Source: Strongylocentrotus purpuratus
Lineage: Eukaryota; Echinodermata; Echinoidea; Camarodonta; Strongylocentrotidae
Length of the DNA: 64,000 bases
Assembly: GCF_000002235.5 (NCBI RefSeq)
Contig: NW_022145552.1
Coordinates: 1,309,501-1,373,500, forward strand
Direction of reading: 5' to 3'
The position numbers and the translations under genes are program-made. The notes under the pieces were generated by a model. It saw only the letters and a program-made list of their open reading frames with translations. It was not told where the DNA came from and did not search any database. Shown here piece by piece: positions 11,146 to 21,559 of the stretch. Each line of letters starts with the position of its first letter. Positions within the stretch are counted from its first letter, which is position 1.

Positions 11146-11467
11146 TTTCTGTCTGCATAGAAGAGGGTCGGTCAACTTTTCATCGATCTGCTAGTCTCTG
11201 AGCCTGCGCCCTATGTACCGAGCTTTACATCGGCACTTGAATTTGTAAATCACATTGCTAGTTTGCGTTATTTTATTATTCGTATTTTTACTTCAATTAT
11301 ATTTATTCGTGCTTTCTATTCAAAATAGCGACATCATAAATAAGTTAGATATCATACTCATTTTCAATAAATAAAGACTAACAAGCCTCACACCCCCTTT
11401 ACTTAATATCTCGCTTTGGTGTAAATCACATTGCATTATTCATTACGTATATTTCATTATTATGAAG

Positions 11468-11554
11468 GTTCTGGAAAGACAGATGGAGAGGAAAATGGAG
11501 AATCAGAGAAAGCTGAATCCTCTTCCGAACCCAAAGAAACCAAACCAAAGACAG
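11468..11554 (+). CDS. D exon, short form (array copy 2)
   Basis: 29 codons, phase 1-1, acceptor TTATGAAG and donor GTGCG. Reads GSGKTDGEENGESEKAES then SSEPKETKPKTG. It carries a single repeat unit plus the fixed tail. It lies exactly 300 bases before the next copy, so exon and intron were duplicated together. Confidence 0.55.
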
Positions 11555-11767
11555 GTGCGATGCAATGAAAGAATAGGGATTAGTTTGATAAATATTATTG
11601 TTTATACTTTCACTTCCCAATATTCACATCATAAAATATTATTTAGATACTCCTAGTCAATTTTATTAAACAATTACTGACAAGCCTACCTCCCCCTTTA
11701 TTTAATATTTTTACGTTGACGTAAACCACATTGCATTATTTATTACGTATATTTCATTATTATGAAG

Positions 11768-11854
11768 ATTCTGGAAAGACAGATGGAGAGGAAAGAAGAG
11801 AATCACAGATAGCTGAATCCTCTTCCGAACCCAAAGAAACCAAACCAAAGACAG
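11768..11854 (+). CDS. D exon, short form (array copy 3)
   Basis: 29 codons, phase 1-1. Reads DSGKTDGEERRESQIAES and SSEPKETKPKTG. Its flanking introns (11555-11767 and 11855-12066) are near copies of each other. Confidence 0.55.
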
Positions 11855-12066
11855 GTGCGATGCAATGAAGGAATAGGGATTAGTTTGATAAATATTATTG
11901 TTCATACTTTTACTTCACAATATTCACATCATAAATATTATTTAGATAATCCTACTCAATTTTATTAAACAATTACTGACAGGCATACCTCCCTCTTTAT
12001 TTAATATTTTTATGTTGACGTTAACCACATTGCATTATTTATTACGAATATTTCATTATTATGAAG

Positions 12067-12300
12067 GTTCTGGAAAGAAAGATGAGGAGGTAAGTGGAGA
12101 ATCACAGATAGCTGATCATTCAACTACTCTTCCTGAAGATTCCGAAAAGACAGGTGAGGAGGAAAGTAGAGAACCACAGATAGCTGATCATTCAACTGCT
12201 CTTCCTGAAGGTTCCGAACCAAAGACAGATGAGGAGGAAAGTAGAGAACCACAGATAGCTGAATCCTCTTCCGAACCCAATGAAACCACACCAAAGACAG
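12067..12300 (+). CDS. D exon, middle-length form (array copy 4)
   Basis: 78 codons, phase 1-1. Three acidic units (KKDEEVSGESQ, KTGEEESREPQ, PKTDEEESREPQ), each followed by IADHST or the tail SSEPNETTPKTG. It starts 299 bases after the previous copy. The following intron, 12301-12512, is again an array copy. Confidence 0.55.
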
Positions 12301-12512
12301 GTGCGATGTAATGAAATAATAGGTATTAGTTTAATAATATTATTGTTCATACTTTCACTTCCCAGCATTCATATCATAAAATATTATTTAGATACTCCTA
12401 CTCAATTTTATTAAACAATTACTGTTAAGCTTACCTCCCCCTTTATTTAATATTTTTATGTTGACGTAGACCACATTACATTATTTTTTACGAATATTTC
12501 ATTATTATGAAG

Positions 12513-12702
12513 GTTCTGGAAAGAAAGATGAGGAGGATAGTGGAGAATCACAGATAGCTGATCATTCAACTGCTCTTCCTGAAGATTCCGAACCAAACAC
12601 AGATGAGGAGGAAAGTGGAGAACCACGGATAGCCGATCATTTAACTGCTCTTCCTGAAGATTCCGAAAAGACAGGTGAGGAGGAAAGTGGAGAACCACAG
12701 AT
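12513..12702 (+). CDS. D exon, 5' part, cut by a LINE
   Basis: The acceptor TTATGAAG and two and a half acidic units read on in phase 1 until about 12702 ('ccacagataac'), where minus-strand LINE sequence begins. No donor follows, so this piece is probably not spliced in. The rest of the exon resumes after the LINE near 15275. Confidence 0.5.
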
Positions 12703-15274
12703 AACTAAAGATTGATTGATTGATTTTTATTCGACAAGCTTCCAACATACAACAATATACAATAATAACAGATCAAAAATAAGTCAGCTTGAACAGGATA
12801 ACCCACGAAAGTTCGAGAGCTTATTTCCAGTGGGGTCCCTTACAGACATGTATAAAATTAATAAGTTAAAATAGTAATATTTACAGACAGATAAGAAAAT
12901 TAAAAGAACTACTTATTGATGATAATAATAATAATAACAACATCAAACTGATGATAGAAATGATATTAAGTACAAGAAGAAAAAAAAAGAAGGAGAAGAA
13001 GAAAAAGAGGAGAAGGAAGAAGAGGAAAATAATGATGAATTTGTATAATTTCTATAACGTACGAAAACATAAGTATATACAACATGAAAAAGTATGAGCC
13101 GACAGAAGAATAAAAATTTCAATCATATAACATGTCATTCACTTCTCTTCTCTGTCTGTCAAGTATTAGGTATTCCTTTAATTTCCTCTTAAAATGATCA
13201 TAGTTTCCTATTTCTTTTACACCATTGGGAAGGGAATTCCAATGTTTTATGGCATTGTAATAAAACGAATTTCCAATACTACCTACTCTTTCTGGTAAGT
13301 TAAAGTTGAATCGTCTATTTCTTGTATTATAATCATGTACGTCAGTAACAAGATAGAAGTTTGATCGAATTATGCACGGGTTATGCACTTCGCGCTCCTG
13401 CTGTTGAGTTCCAGTGATTACTTCAGGTGGATATGGCGGCTTGTCATCGGGCTAACATATTTAGTTTTACTTAAATGTGTATCAAAAAAACAAAAAAAAA
13501 CATATAAAAAAATGTTCTATTCATTTTTGTTCCATCATACCAAGATGCTGGCGTCATTGACAACCAGTCCGTTCGCCAGCGCGGCTACACTTAAATTTTC
13601 TACAACATCGTACTTTACCGGCACATAGCCAGCGACACTACCTGTCAATTTATGCCGACATCTTGGTATGCTCCTATGAGAATTGCCATTGCGTACGGGT
13701 AGTGAAAATGTTATACAAATATTGCTAATTGTATGAATATTGTTTATTTTTTCTTCATAATAAGTTTCAATTTAATTAAATTACGTTTTTTTAATATACA
13801 CAAGACTATGTCATTGTTGTAACTTCCGGAGCCTATGACCTACAAGCATTGCTTTCTCTTAAGGCTCCATCATATTTCTTCCCTTATTCAACTTAGTCTT
13901 ATGTATCATTCTTTTTTTTTTGTTGTATAAACGCATCCTAAAATGAGTTCAAAATGTAACATGCTATATGTAATGATGTACTATACAACATGTGAGAAAT
14001 ATGAAAATAAACTGAAACTGAAACTAAAAATGAATATAATGATTCGACCTAGTATGATATATTTTATGCACGTGATGCAATACGAGTTGTTTTGATCTTT
14101 GGTCGACTTCAAGAAAACCAGCTTTAGAAAGTTCGCTGTAGCCAACATGAGTTCTTGGACCAGAACAGTTGATAAATCTCACCATTTTGTTCTGTATAAT
14201 CTTCAACTTCTTTTGATCTGACTTGTTTATGTTACTATACCATGCAGGGTTAGCATAGTCAAATAAACATTGAATAAGAGCAAAACAGAGTGTACGTCTT
14301 GCTTTTAAATCCATACAACTTTGATATCTGTACAAAAATTTCAGACGAGAATTTGCTTTTTTTACAACTCATTCTACTAAAAATGAAAATGAAATTTCGC
14401 TAGCCAACTCAATGCCTAAATACTTCACAGACTCTTTTCTCTTGATTGCTTGATTATTGTGTGTCACTTTGAATTCAAATGACTTTTTAGAACTACTTTT
14501 AGAACAAAATAAAATGCTTTCTGTTTTTCCCAAGTGTAAAGAAAGCTTATTATCAGTCATCCAATCGACACACGTAGACTGTAGCTGTTCACCTAGCTTT
14601 TCCTCAATATATTTAGGATCAGGATTTGAATAGAGTAGTACGCTGTCATCTGCGTACAATAATAGTTTGAAGTCTTTTTTACAAATACACATATCATTTA
14701 TATAACTTGAAAATAGAATTGGGCCTAAAATGCTTCCCTGAGGAACACCGCATGTTATAGGCATTAGTTTGGAACGAATATCATGAATGGCCACTATTTT
14801 GTGTCGATTAGATAAGTAGGATCTGAACCAATCTAAACTTGCCTTATCAAAACCCATTAGTTGTAACTTCTTCAATACGACGCAATGATTAACTGTATCA
14901 AAAGCTTTTTGCAGATCAAGGAGCACCATACCAACAAAGCGCCCTTGGGAAGTTTCTCTCCTCAAATAATCTGTCAAATGAATTAGACATGTTTCAGTCG
15001 AATAATCATGTCGAAAACCAGATTAAAATTCATAAATTATATCATTTTCTTTGAATAATCTTTCAATTTGAACACAGACCGATTTTTCTAGAATCTTTGA
15101 TGCTACGCTTAAAACACCAATAGGTCTATAGTTGCTAACATCAGTTTTATCTTTCTTTTTATAAAGTGGAGTCACGTTTGCTATTTTCATATCCTCTGGA
15201 AAAGTACTCGTCAAGATAAATAGGTTCATTAAGTAACTTAGAGGCTTAAATAAAACCTTCGCACCACCTTCTAA
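12703..15274 (-). mobile_element. 5'-truncated CR1/Jockey-like LINE in a coding repeat
   Basis: Minus strand. The 3' end at about 12703 is an (ATTG)n tail. Reading from 15229 down: NYRPIGVLSVASKILEK (RT motif 1), LLDLQKAFDTVNH (motif 2), GVPQGSILGPILF (motif 4), LLLYADDSVLLYS (catalytic YADD, motif 5), then KYLGIELASEISF. The C-terminal tract FDYANPAWYSN lies at 14024-14335, and HDYNTRN followed later by WNSLPNGVKEIG at 13119-13388. The endonuclease is missing. One in-frame stop precedes the SGFRHDYSTETC stretch (about 15026), and the frame shifts near 14340-14370. It is further split by an insertion at about 13389-14030. The clade assignment is approximate. Confidence 0.85.
13389..14030 (+). 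mobile_element. Insertion within the LINE, ending in an (AAACTG)n tail
   Basis: Minus-strand LINE coding sequence stops at about 14030 and resumes at about 13388 with little loss. Between them is AT-rich DNA ending on the + strand in 'aaaataaactgaaactgaaact', like the 3' tail of a non-LTR element. Inside, 'catcataccaagatg' (about 13531) and 'catcttggtatgctcc' (about 13660) form a short inverted pair. No reverse transcriptase reading frame was seen. Confidence 0.5.
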
Positions 15275-15288
15275 TCATTCAACTTCAG

Positions 15289-15735
15289 GTTCTGAAAAGA
15301 CAGATGAGGAGGAAAGTGGAGAACAACAGAGAGCTGATCATTCAACTGCTCTTCCTGAAGGTTCTGGAAAGAAAGATGAGGAGGAAAGTGGAGAATCACA
15401 GATAGCTGATCATTCAACTGCTCTTCCAGAACCTTCTGGAAAGAAAGATGAGGAGGAAAGTGGAGAATCACAGATAGCTGATCATTCACCTGCTCTTTCT
15501 GAAGGTTCCGAAAAGACAGATGAGGAGGAAAGTGGAGATTCACAGATAGCTGATCATTCACCTGCTCTTTCTGAAGGTTCCGAAAAGACAGATGAGGAGG
15601 AAAGTGGAGATTCACAGATAGCTGATCATTCACCTGCTCTTTCTGAAGGTTCCGAAAAGACAGATGAGGAGGAAAGTGGAGATCCACGGATAGCTGATTT
15701 CTCTTCCAAACCCAAAGAAACCAAACCAAAGTCAG
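15289..15735 (+). CDS. D exon with six acidic repeats, after the LINE
   Basis: From an AG at 15287-15288, preceded by 'ctaatcattcaacttcag', an open phase-1 frame of 149 codons encodes repeats such as GSEKTDEEESGDSQ with IADHSPALSE. Three nearly identical copies run from about 15500 to 15680. The exon ends SKPKETKPKSG at donor GTGCG. The start may originally have been internal to the exon begun at 12513. The present AG with a pyrimidine-rich, branch-like context could act as a new acceptor. Confidence 0.55.
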
Positions 15736-15941
15736 GTGCGATGCAATGAAAGAATAGGGATTAGTTTGTTAAATATTATTGTTCGTACTTTCACTTCACG
15801 AAATTCACATTATATAATATATAATGTAATTTAGATACTCCTACTCATTTTCATCAAATTGATGTGGACAAGCCTATACCACCCCTTCATTTAAGGTTTA
15901 TTTTTTATATTTTAATTACATTACATTATGTTATCTTTCAG

Positions 15942-16062
15942 GGGTGCCAGGAGCGGGACTGGACCCCCATGCTGAAGGTACTCGTGAAGGTCCTGGGAAG
16001 ACAGATGAAAAGGAAAAGGGAGAACCGAAGATAACTGATTCCTCTTCCGATCCCAAAGACAG
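15942..16062 (+). CDS. D exon, shortened, phase 1 to phase 2
   Basis: Acceptor CTTTCAG, then VPGAGLDPHAEG, KTDEKEKGEP and SSDPKD, donor GTGCG. Compared with its 138-nt sisters (979, 29512) it has lost about 14 nt in the tail (the ETKPK part). It is therefore 121 nt and ends in phase 2. Spliced to another phase-1 exon it would shift frame; spliced to the Death-domain exon at 18876 it stays in frame. Confidence 0.55.
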
Positions 16063-16598
16063 GTGCGATACAATGAAAGAATAGAGAATAGTTTGATAAT
16101 TATTATAGGGCAAGTCCAAAGTATTTGATGTTCTGTACGTTGCCAAGTTATAAATTTACATTGTTTGTGTCATTTTACTACACTTTTTCTGATCCGAGCT
16201 CTAGTAGGATTAAATACTTGATACAATATGTAGACGTATCCTTACATCTCCATAAGGATATATCATCGTTTCGAGCTGTGAACAAGGATTGGCTTAAATA
16301 TGTATATCCAAGTCTTGACTTATCATTTTTTCTATTACAATCATGAGATTATTTTGGGGTTGGTCGGTATAATACCCCCATCTCATATAAAAGCGTTTTG
16401 CAGCCCTACCCCCCCCCCCTCCGCAAAAATAATAAGTCGACAGAACGTGGTGGATCGTGGCTTCATCTTTTCAATCTTCTCCATCGTATCTCGAGCCTCT
16501 GTGTTCAAATTTTGAGCATGTTTATATTTTGTTAATATACACTAGAACCTCTCACTTAAAGGAAACCTAATCCAAAAAAATAAGTGTAGGTATTCTGA
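16063..16598 (+). other. Intron fragment, cut before an expected A exon
   Basis: Paralogous to 1117-1680 and 29650-30180. Similarity ends near 16570, shortly before a foldback element. In the paralogs this intron leads to an A exon; none is found here. Confidence 0.55.
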
Positions 16599-17090
16599 AA
16601 AATAATTCGATCAATGATTAGAACAATAACGGATAAGGTCTATTGGCCGAAGCATACGGGTGCTCAACCAAGCAACGGGCTGTTGGCTCGGCTCGCCTGC
16701 CGGGCGAGAACAATAGCGTGCTCAACAATTCAACGGGCCGCTCGCTCGTTGCGGGCCGGCTGGACGGGAAGTGTCATGGCGGTGTATCGTACGCATCCAA
16801 AATTCGGGGACATCGATCCAGTTGTCTCAGCATCAGCCAGACTGGGACGGGTTCAATGCCTTTCCCAAGAACGGCATTGGTAGGACGGAGGGTTAAAGAA
16901 GATATCACTATACGTCTCAATCCCAATAATTTTAACAGAGACAACGGGATCGATATCCCCGAATTTTGGATGCGTACGATACGCCCCCATGACGCTTCCC
17001 GTCCAACCGGCCCGTTGATTGGTTGAGCACCCGTGTGCTTCGGCCAATAGGCCTTGTCCGTTATTGTTCTAATTATTGATCGAATTATTT
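16599..17090. mobile_element. Foldback element (about 490 bp)
   Basis: Ends 'aataattcgatcaat' and its reverse complement. The arms mirror each other over most of the element (ggccgaagca.acgggtgc; 'cgtacgcatccaaaattcgg'), with the centre near 16870. Extra sequence in the left arm (about 16680-16745, rich in 'cgggc') breaks the symmetry. Open frames here are the same sequence seen from both arms, not genes. Confidence 0.75.
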
Positions 17091-18115
17091 GACCGCCGGG
17101 CCACCCGTAGAGTATAAAGAACGCTTGCTTACAATATATTTTATCAAAGCTAGTTTTCCATGCAATCGAAACGGGGCTGACCAGATTAAATTTAAAAAAA
17201 AGCAGAAACACGAAGTTGCAAACCATCCAGAGACTCCTCATATATTGCGTTACTGATTAATTAATTATATCATTACAAATCTTTATTCTCAGTTTTCTTA
17301 TGTATAACTTATTTTATTATAAAATTGAAGATATGGCGTATATATTCAATAATGAATGAACGCCATTTAACTATTACCAACAACAACATCATATATTTTA
17401 TCACCTGACGAAGTGTTGCGGCGACGCACGAAACGTCGTGATCTGTTGATCCCTGTTGACAACACATTGCGAGACAAACGAATGTCACTAGCAATATTCA
17501 ATGAAATTTTAGGTGAATGTAAATCGTCCCAAAGCAATGAATTGGCTCTATATACTATTCCAAACATTTAAGTATTGAAAGATTTTCGAAAGCCTGTTGT
17601 TTGTCTTATTTTCATCGAGAAACGGTTGGGAAAATTCAAAAAATTGCTGGAAGAATTTACTGTTATGGGGTTTTTGCACAGTGACGCATTAAAAAAACAA
17701 CATAAATATCTTAGTGGTTTGATAACTTTTTCAGGATTTTTGGCATGTTAGAGGGTTTAGTACAATAAAGGAATATATTAAGTAACATTTCATAAAAAAA
17801 ACGCATTTTTTCATCAACCTTCAACAATGTTATCGGTTCATTTTAATTACTATCTTGTACCATGTAAATAGAGTAGTGTTATCATAATCATGACGACGTA
17901 GGGGTTTATACCACTGTCTAAACATGGTGTTTTTCACATTGAGGTTTCCCTTTGTAGGAACCCCTTTTTTTCTCCAGAAAATTCCGTATTTTGTTTGTGC
18001 CTCTCCCCCTGCACTTTAGAAGACACTCCGCCGCCCCTGGTCAGACATATTCTAGCAAATGACGTTATATTGTCTGTTTGGGACCAGATCGAATGGTGTT
18101 AACTCTGTGTTTAAG
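17091..18115. other. Non-coding stretch containing a hammerhead-like motif
   Basis: AT-rich, with no exon recognised. Apart from the motif at 17400-17442 nothing distinct was seen. It lies between the end of the D-array intron and the first Death-domain exon. It could hold the promoter and first exon of gene 2 if genes 1 and 2 are separate, but I cannot place either. Confidence 0.4.
17400..17442 (+). ncRNA. Minimal hammerhead ribozyme-like motif
   Basis: Stem I ATCAC (17400-17404) pairs with GTGAT (17438-17442). The core CTGACGA is at 17405-17411 and GAAACGTC at 17430-17437; C17437 would be the cleavage base. Between them a hairpin (GTGT paired to GCAC, or TGCG-GCGA-CGCA with a GNRA loop) forms stem II. 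Stem III would be only two pairs (AC with GT). This layout fits the minimal type I hammerheads known from Penelope-like elements and retrozymes. No Penelope coding sequence is nearby. Confidence 0.55.
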
Positions 18116-18760
18116 TATGGTTGTGTGACCAAAGTTCGCTTGTGACCTAAGTTCGCTATCTGAAAAAATCAGTAAGATTTCAAAAATCTGATATCACCAA
18201 TGGAAAAAGGAACATAAAATTACCCAGAGATGAAATTTTATTTGGAACTGGGTACGGAATTGTGAAATTATTGACAGAAGATCGGCAAATTTTGCAATCT
18301 TTTGCGTCCGTTCCGAAAAATTATCAACTTACCGATAAGGGTCTGAAAATCTTCAATTTGAGAGCAGATTTCCTCAAAATTGTAAGTAAAAAGTGGTACC
18401 AACTGATTGTATGATATCTTTCCTTGCAAATTATGATATTACCTAATTTTTGATGGATCGTTTTTTTTGATAAATCAATTGCAAACCCCCGTGCGTGAAG
18501 TTAGGTCTCGTTGTTTTTATGACTTTTTTTAGATGTAGCGCGCACGTACGATCGGACATCGAATTTTTAGATCGCGATATCTCCGAAATCATTCGACGGT
18601 AAATTTTTCTAGTTGAACCAATCTGTAGTTAAAAACTTTGCCGTCCATTTGGTAATAGTTAAAATAAATGAATTTGTTTAGAATATGAGAAATCATAGAC
18701 CGAATATCACATTTTGTAAAATGTTCTAAAATGTTCGCGAAATTTGGTCACCCCTTCATA
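18116..18760. mobile_element. MITE with imperfect terminal inverted repeats
   Basis: The left end 'tgtgtgaccaaagttcgc' (from about 18116) and the right end 'gttcgcgaaatttggtcac' (to about 18760) are inverted copies. The flanking bases are compatible with a TA or TAT target site. The interior has no coding sequence. Confidence 0.55.
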
Positions 18761-18875
18761 CTATAAGTTCTGTTCTCAACATCATGTTATAGCATATCCA
18801 TTCATGCGTTCATTTAATTCATGGTGTTATTCTATTTTTCCCCTTCCAATATGTATATTTCTTTTCTGGCATCAG

Positions 18876-19174
18876 TACTTCGCAACTTGTGATGAAGGAG
18901 ATTTTGACTGACAAACTTTTGCTGAGTTTGTCACAACGGATTAATCTTAACATTGTCACCGTAGTGTACTTCAGTATATACCTGGGATTCACAACAGCCG
19001 ATGGAACTAACGCAGTGATTGGGGCCAATTCCACGACGAATCCACAAAGCGCACTCCTTTATCTCTTGAACAAATTTGTTGTGAAAAAAGGACGGGGGAG
19101 TGAAAGTGCTCTGAATCTGAGAAAGAGATTTCTAGAGAATGGAATGAAGGACTCTGCTGATGTCATCAAAGCAG
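18876..19174 (+). CDS. Death-domain-like exon 1, gene 2
   Basis: Acceptor TTCTGGCATCAG, donor GGTTCG after a split Gly codon; phase 2 in, phase 1 out, 99 whole codons. The helical pattern fits a Death fold: ILTDKLLLSLSQRI (helix 1), TVVYFSIYLGF (helix 2), a short loop, NPQSALLYLLNKFVV (helix 4), SALNLRKRFLENGMKDSA (helices 5-6). Death domains mediate homotypic binding in apoptosis and innate immune signalling. The assignment is by eye. No start codon with a convincing upstream region was found, so this is taken as an internal exon. Confidence 0.6.
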
Positions 19175-21238
19175 GTTCGTAGATTATTCCGTAGTATGTT
19201 ACTATATAACTGAAATAATCACATAGTGATGATAACAAATAACTTAGTTAAAAGCAAAGCCCATCATGCATGCATTTCAATTGATAATTGATTGTCAACA
19301 CCGTGGATAAGATGTGACAGAACTCTTGAAAAAAATAAAGACTAAACATTCAGCCTTCAATATGATATTATTCAACTGGGTAATTGCACGTGTGAATGCA
19401 TCCGATGACCGGAGTAATAAGATCTGCAAAGCGCTTAGAGACGGTATTTCGTATTGAGCACTAAATAAATTCAAATTATTATGTTTATTATCAATAAGAT
19501 ATTTTCCTCTTAATTTTAGTGCTTCAATTATGTGCAAGCATAATGCGTATTTGGAGACTATGACGTAAATTCTCTGTACAGTATTATGTAAAAGTAAAAC
19601 AGGGGCCAGACCAATTTGCAGAATTATTTTCCTAAACATAACACGAAAATGATTAAAGAGAGTCATTATTCTGTATACATTGTCCGACAAGTTGCATGTT
19701 TGAAAATTTGTGTAATTTAGAGTTGAATAAATTCTCAAAATGGGAGAAAAATGACAAAACTTTTCACTTGCAGACAAAATTATGTTCAAATACAGTTCTC
19801 TTGTAAATAAAACTATGAAGAATAATTTGCAAATAATAAGTTTCAAGATGTTGCCAAAGCATGTACAGCTGCTTTGGGTGAAAAGATGCAGAAAACTGGG
19901 AAAAACAACAGAAAAAAATAAACACAAAACCGATCGATAAAAATTTTTAAAAAATCCCCCCCCCCAAAAAAAAATCAATGCATTTGATAGCATGATTTTA
20001 TTTATTTTAATACCGTGACAATCAGTAGCGTAGCGTGGGCTCAGTCATTGGGGCTACCAGTCTTTAGACTACTAACTAGAGCATCTTTTTCTACCTTTCC
20101 TTTATTCACTGTATTCTTTTAGGGTTTAAACAGTTTTGCGTCACCCTGATCCAAAATTCATCAAAGAATATTTGTTTTCTATCCCTCGTACACAGAAATA
20201 TAAGAGCAATTTTTACAGTGTGGGTCGTGAGGGCGTGTTGCCCGAAAACTTACAATCCGGATCCATAATATTGCTAGCGACCGAAGCGAGCGAGCAAACA
20301 TTGCCACTGTTATTATGGCAAAAATGATATTTTTTACACATCAGATAAAGTGTAATATATTATCCAGTAACAAATACAATATATATGTTTATATCCGGGC
20401 ACCATACTGCCTGAATCATGACGATTAGGGCAGCGAGGTACCCGAATATCGTAATATCATCAAATGAGCATATTTATGGAGGGAAAAGACACTTTACTAT
20501 CTATGAATTGTTTTTTTTTCTCATCAAAATATAAATATTTGGGCATCTTGCGGTTTCTGATTCTGTGCTTTCATGAATTTGAAGTTATTCCAAAAGACAT
20601 CTTTAATATCCCTTTAATTCCCTTTGCGGCCTTGCAGGTAGTCCGCTGCCTGGATTGTTTCTGTGTCGAGCGCCCAATCAGCTGAGAATTAATACATTTT
20701 ATGTTTCCTTGCCTCTCATTCTCTTTTCGACGGTTGCCAGTGTTTTGGGAGTTCACGCGATGAGTGGAGACACCGCGCTCTGTGTGGGACGCTTGTAAGG
20801 GAGGAGGACATGGATGATTGAAAAATAAAAATATATATACACAGACAGATTTTGATTATCTTTTCTGCTGTACGATATATCAAGAACACAAATCAGATAA
20901 CCCCAAAGCATTTTTCGATAATCATTTAATACACCTCTTTCAATAGATTTCAATTAAGACTTATTATGTTGTTCCCACGTTTAAACATTCTCAAAATACA
21001 TGTAGAACATCTGGAAGAAAATTTGGAGCAAACTATAACCTTACATTATCTTACGATTTCATGTTCTTTTATTTCCTTTCCCTTCACCTCTCCCAGCAAA
21101 AAGAAAGAAAGGGCAAAAAGCGGTGTGTGGAAGAAAAAAAAAGAAGATAGTTGGAAAGATAGAGAGACGGGGAGAAAAATAGAAAAATTATTATTTTGTT
21201 CTTAAACCATAAGAAATATTTTTGCTTTTTGTCTGCAG
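19175..21238 (+). other. Intron between DD1 and E
   Basis: No exon recognised. It contains an L2/SINE-type 3' tail near 19390-19490 ('gcaaagcgcttagagacgg', ending in 'aaattattatg'). Nearby low-complexity AT-rich DNA gives a long minus-strand open frame without recognisable features. The 'agtagcgtagcgtggg' near 20022 resembles a repeat end. Confidence 0.45.
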
Positions 21239-21331
21239 AATTAGAGAAGTTTAAAATTCCTGTCCCGTCAGACGAAGAAACACTAGTGGACACACCTGTA
21301 TTCATCCCGTCCCCTCCTTGCGACAGACCAG
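21239..21331 (+). CDS. E exon (short linker), gene 2
   Basis: 31 codons, phase 1-1, acceptor TTTGTCTGCAG, donor GTAATC. Reads ELEKFKIPVPSDEETL, then VDTPVFIPSPPCDRPG. Proline-rich and acidic. Two weaker relatives occur in gene 3 (42726, 43424) and one in gene 1 (434). The function is unknown; it is probably a spacer between the two Death-domain exons. Confidence 0.5.
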
Positions 21332-21559
21332 GTAATCGTATTCACAACTTTCTATTCCTCCAACAAGCTTTATGAGACAACCACAACTTGTTGTTATCGA
21401 TATTGTAATACATGTATTCTAAGACTACTACATCTGTTGAAAATATCAATCTTAAACAATGGCTTTTAGAGACAATATTTTTCCATTATTTCAAATAATT
21501 TTAACCTTCATAAGAATCTGTTTCGTTAAACCATTGTTTGAAATGCTTGTGTAAACTGA
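21332..21559 (+). other. Remnant of a lost A-exon intron
   Basis: Matches 1735-1915 and 30210-30375, the intron just before A exons ('tgttatcgatattg', 'aaatgcttgtgt'). The match stops at about 21559 where repeat DNA begins, so the A and B exons once here have been replaced or deleted. Confidence 0.5.

Larger units (their letters stand above)
10492..11467 (+). other. Enlarged intron with inserted repeats
   Basis: The start (10492-10530) and end (11270-11467) match the short introns of the D-exon array. The middle is inserted repeat DNA: a SINE-like stretch and a 168-bp palindrome, listed separately. Confidence 0.55.

Noticed and set aside
16614-17241. Several overlapping open frames on both strands
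   Set aside because: They are the two arms of a foldback element read in different frames; the peptides are copies of each other.
19295-19993. Long minus-strand open frame (232 codons)
   Set aside because: AT-rich intron DNA read antisense. The translation is rich in Phe/Leu/Ile with no recognisable domain, and it overlaps a repeat tail near 19390.
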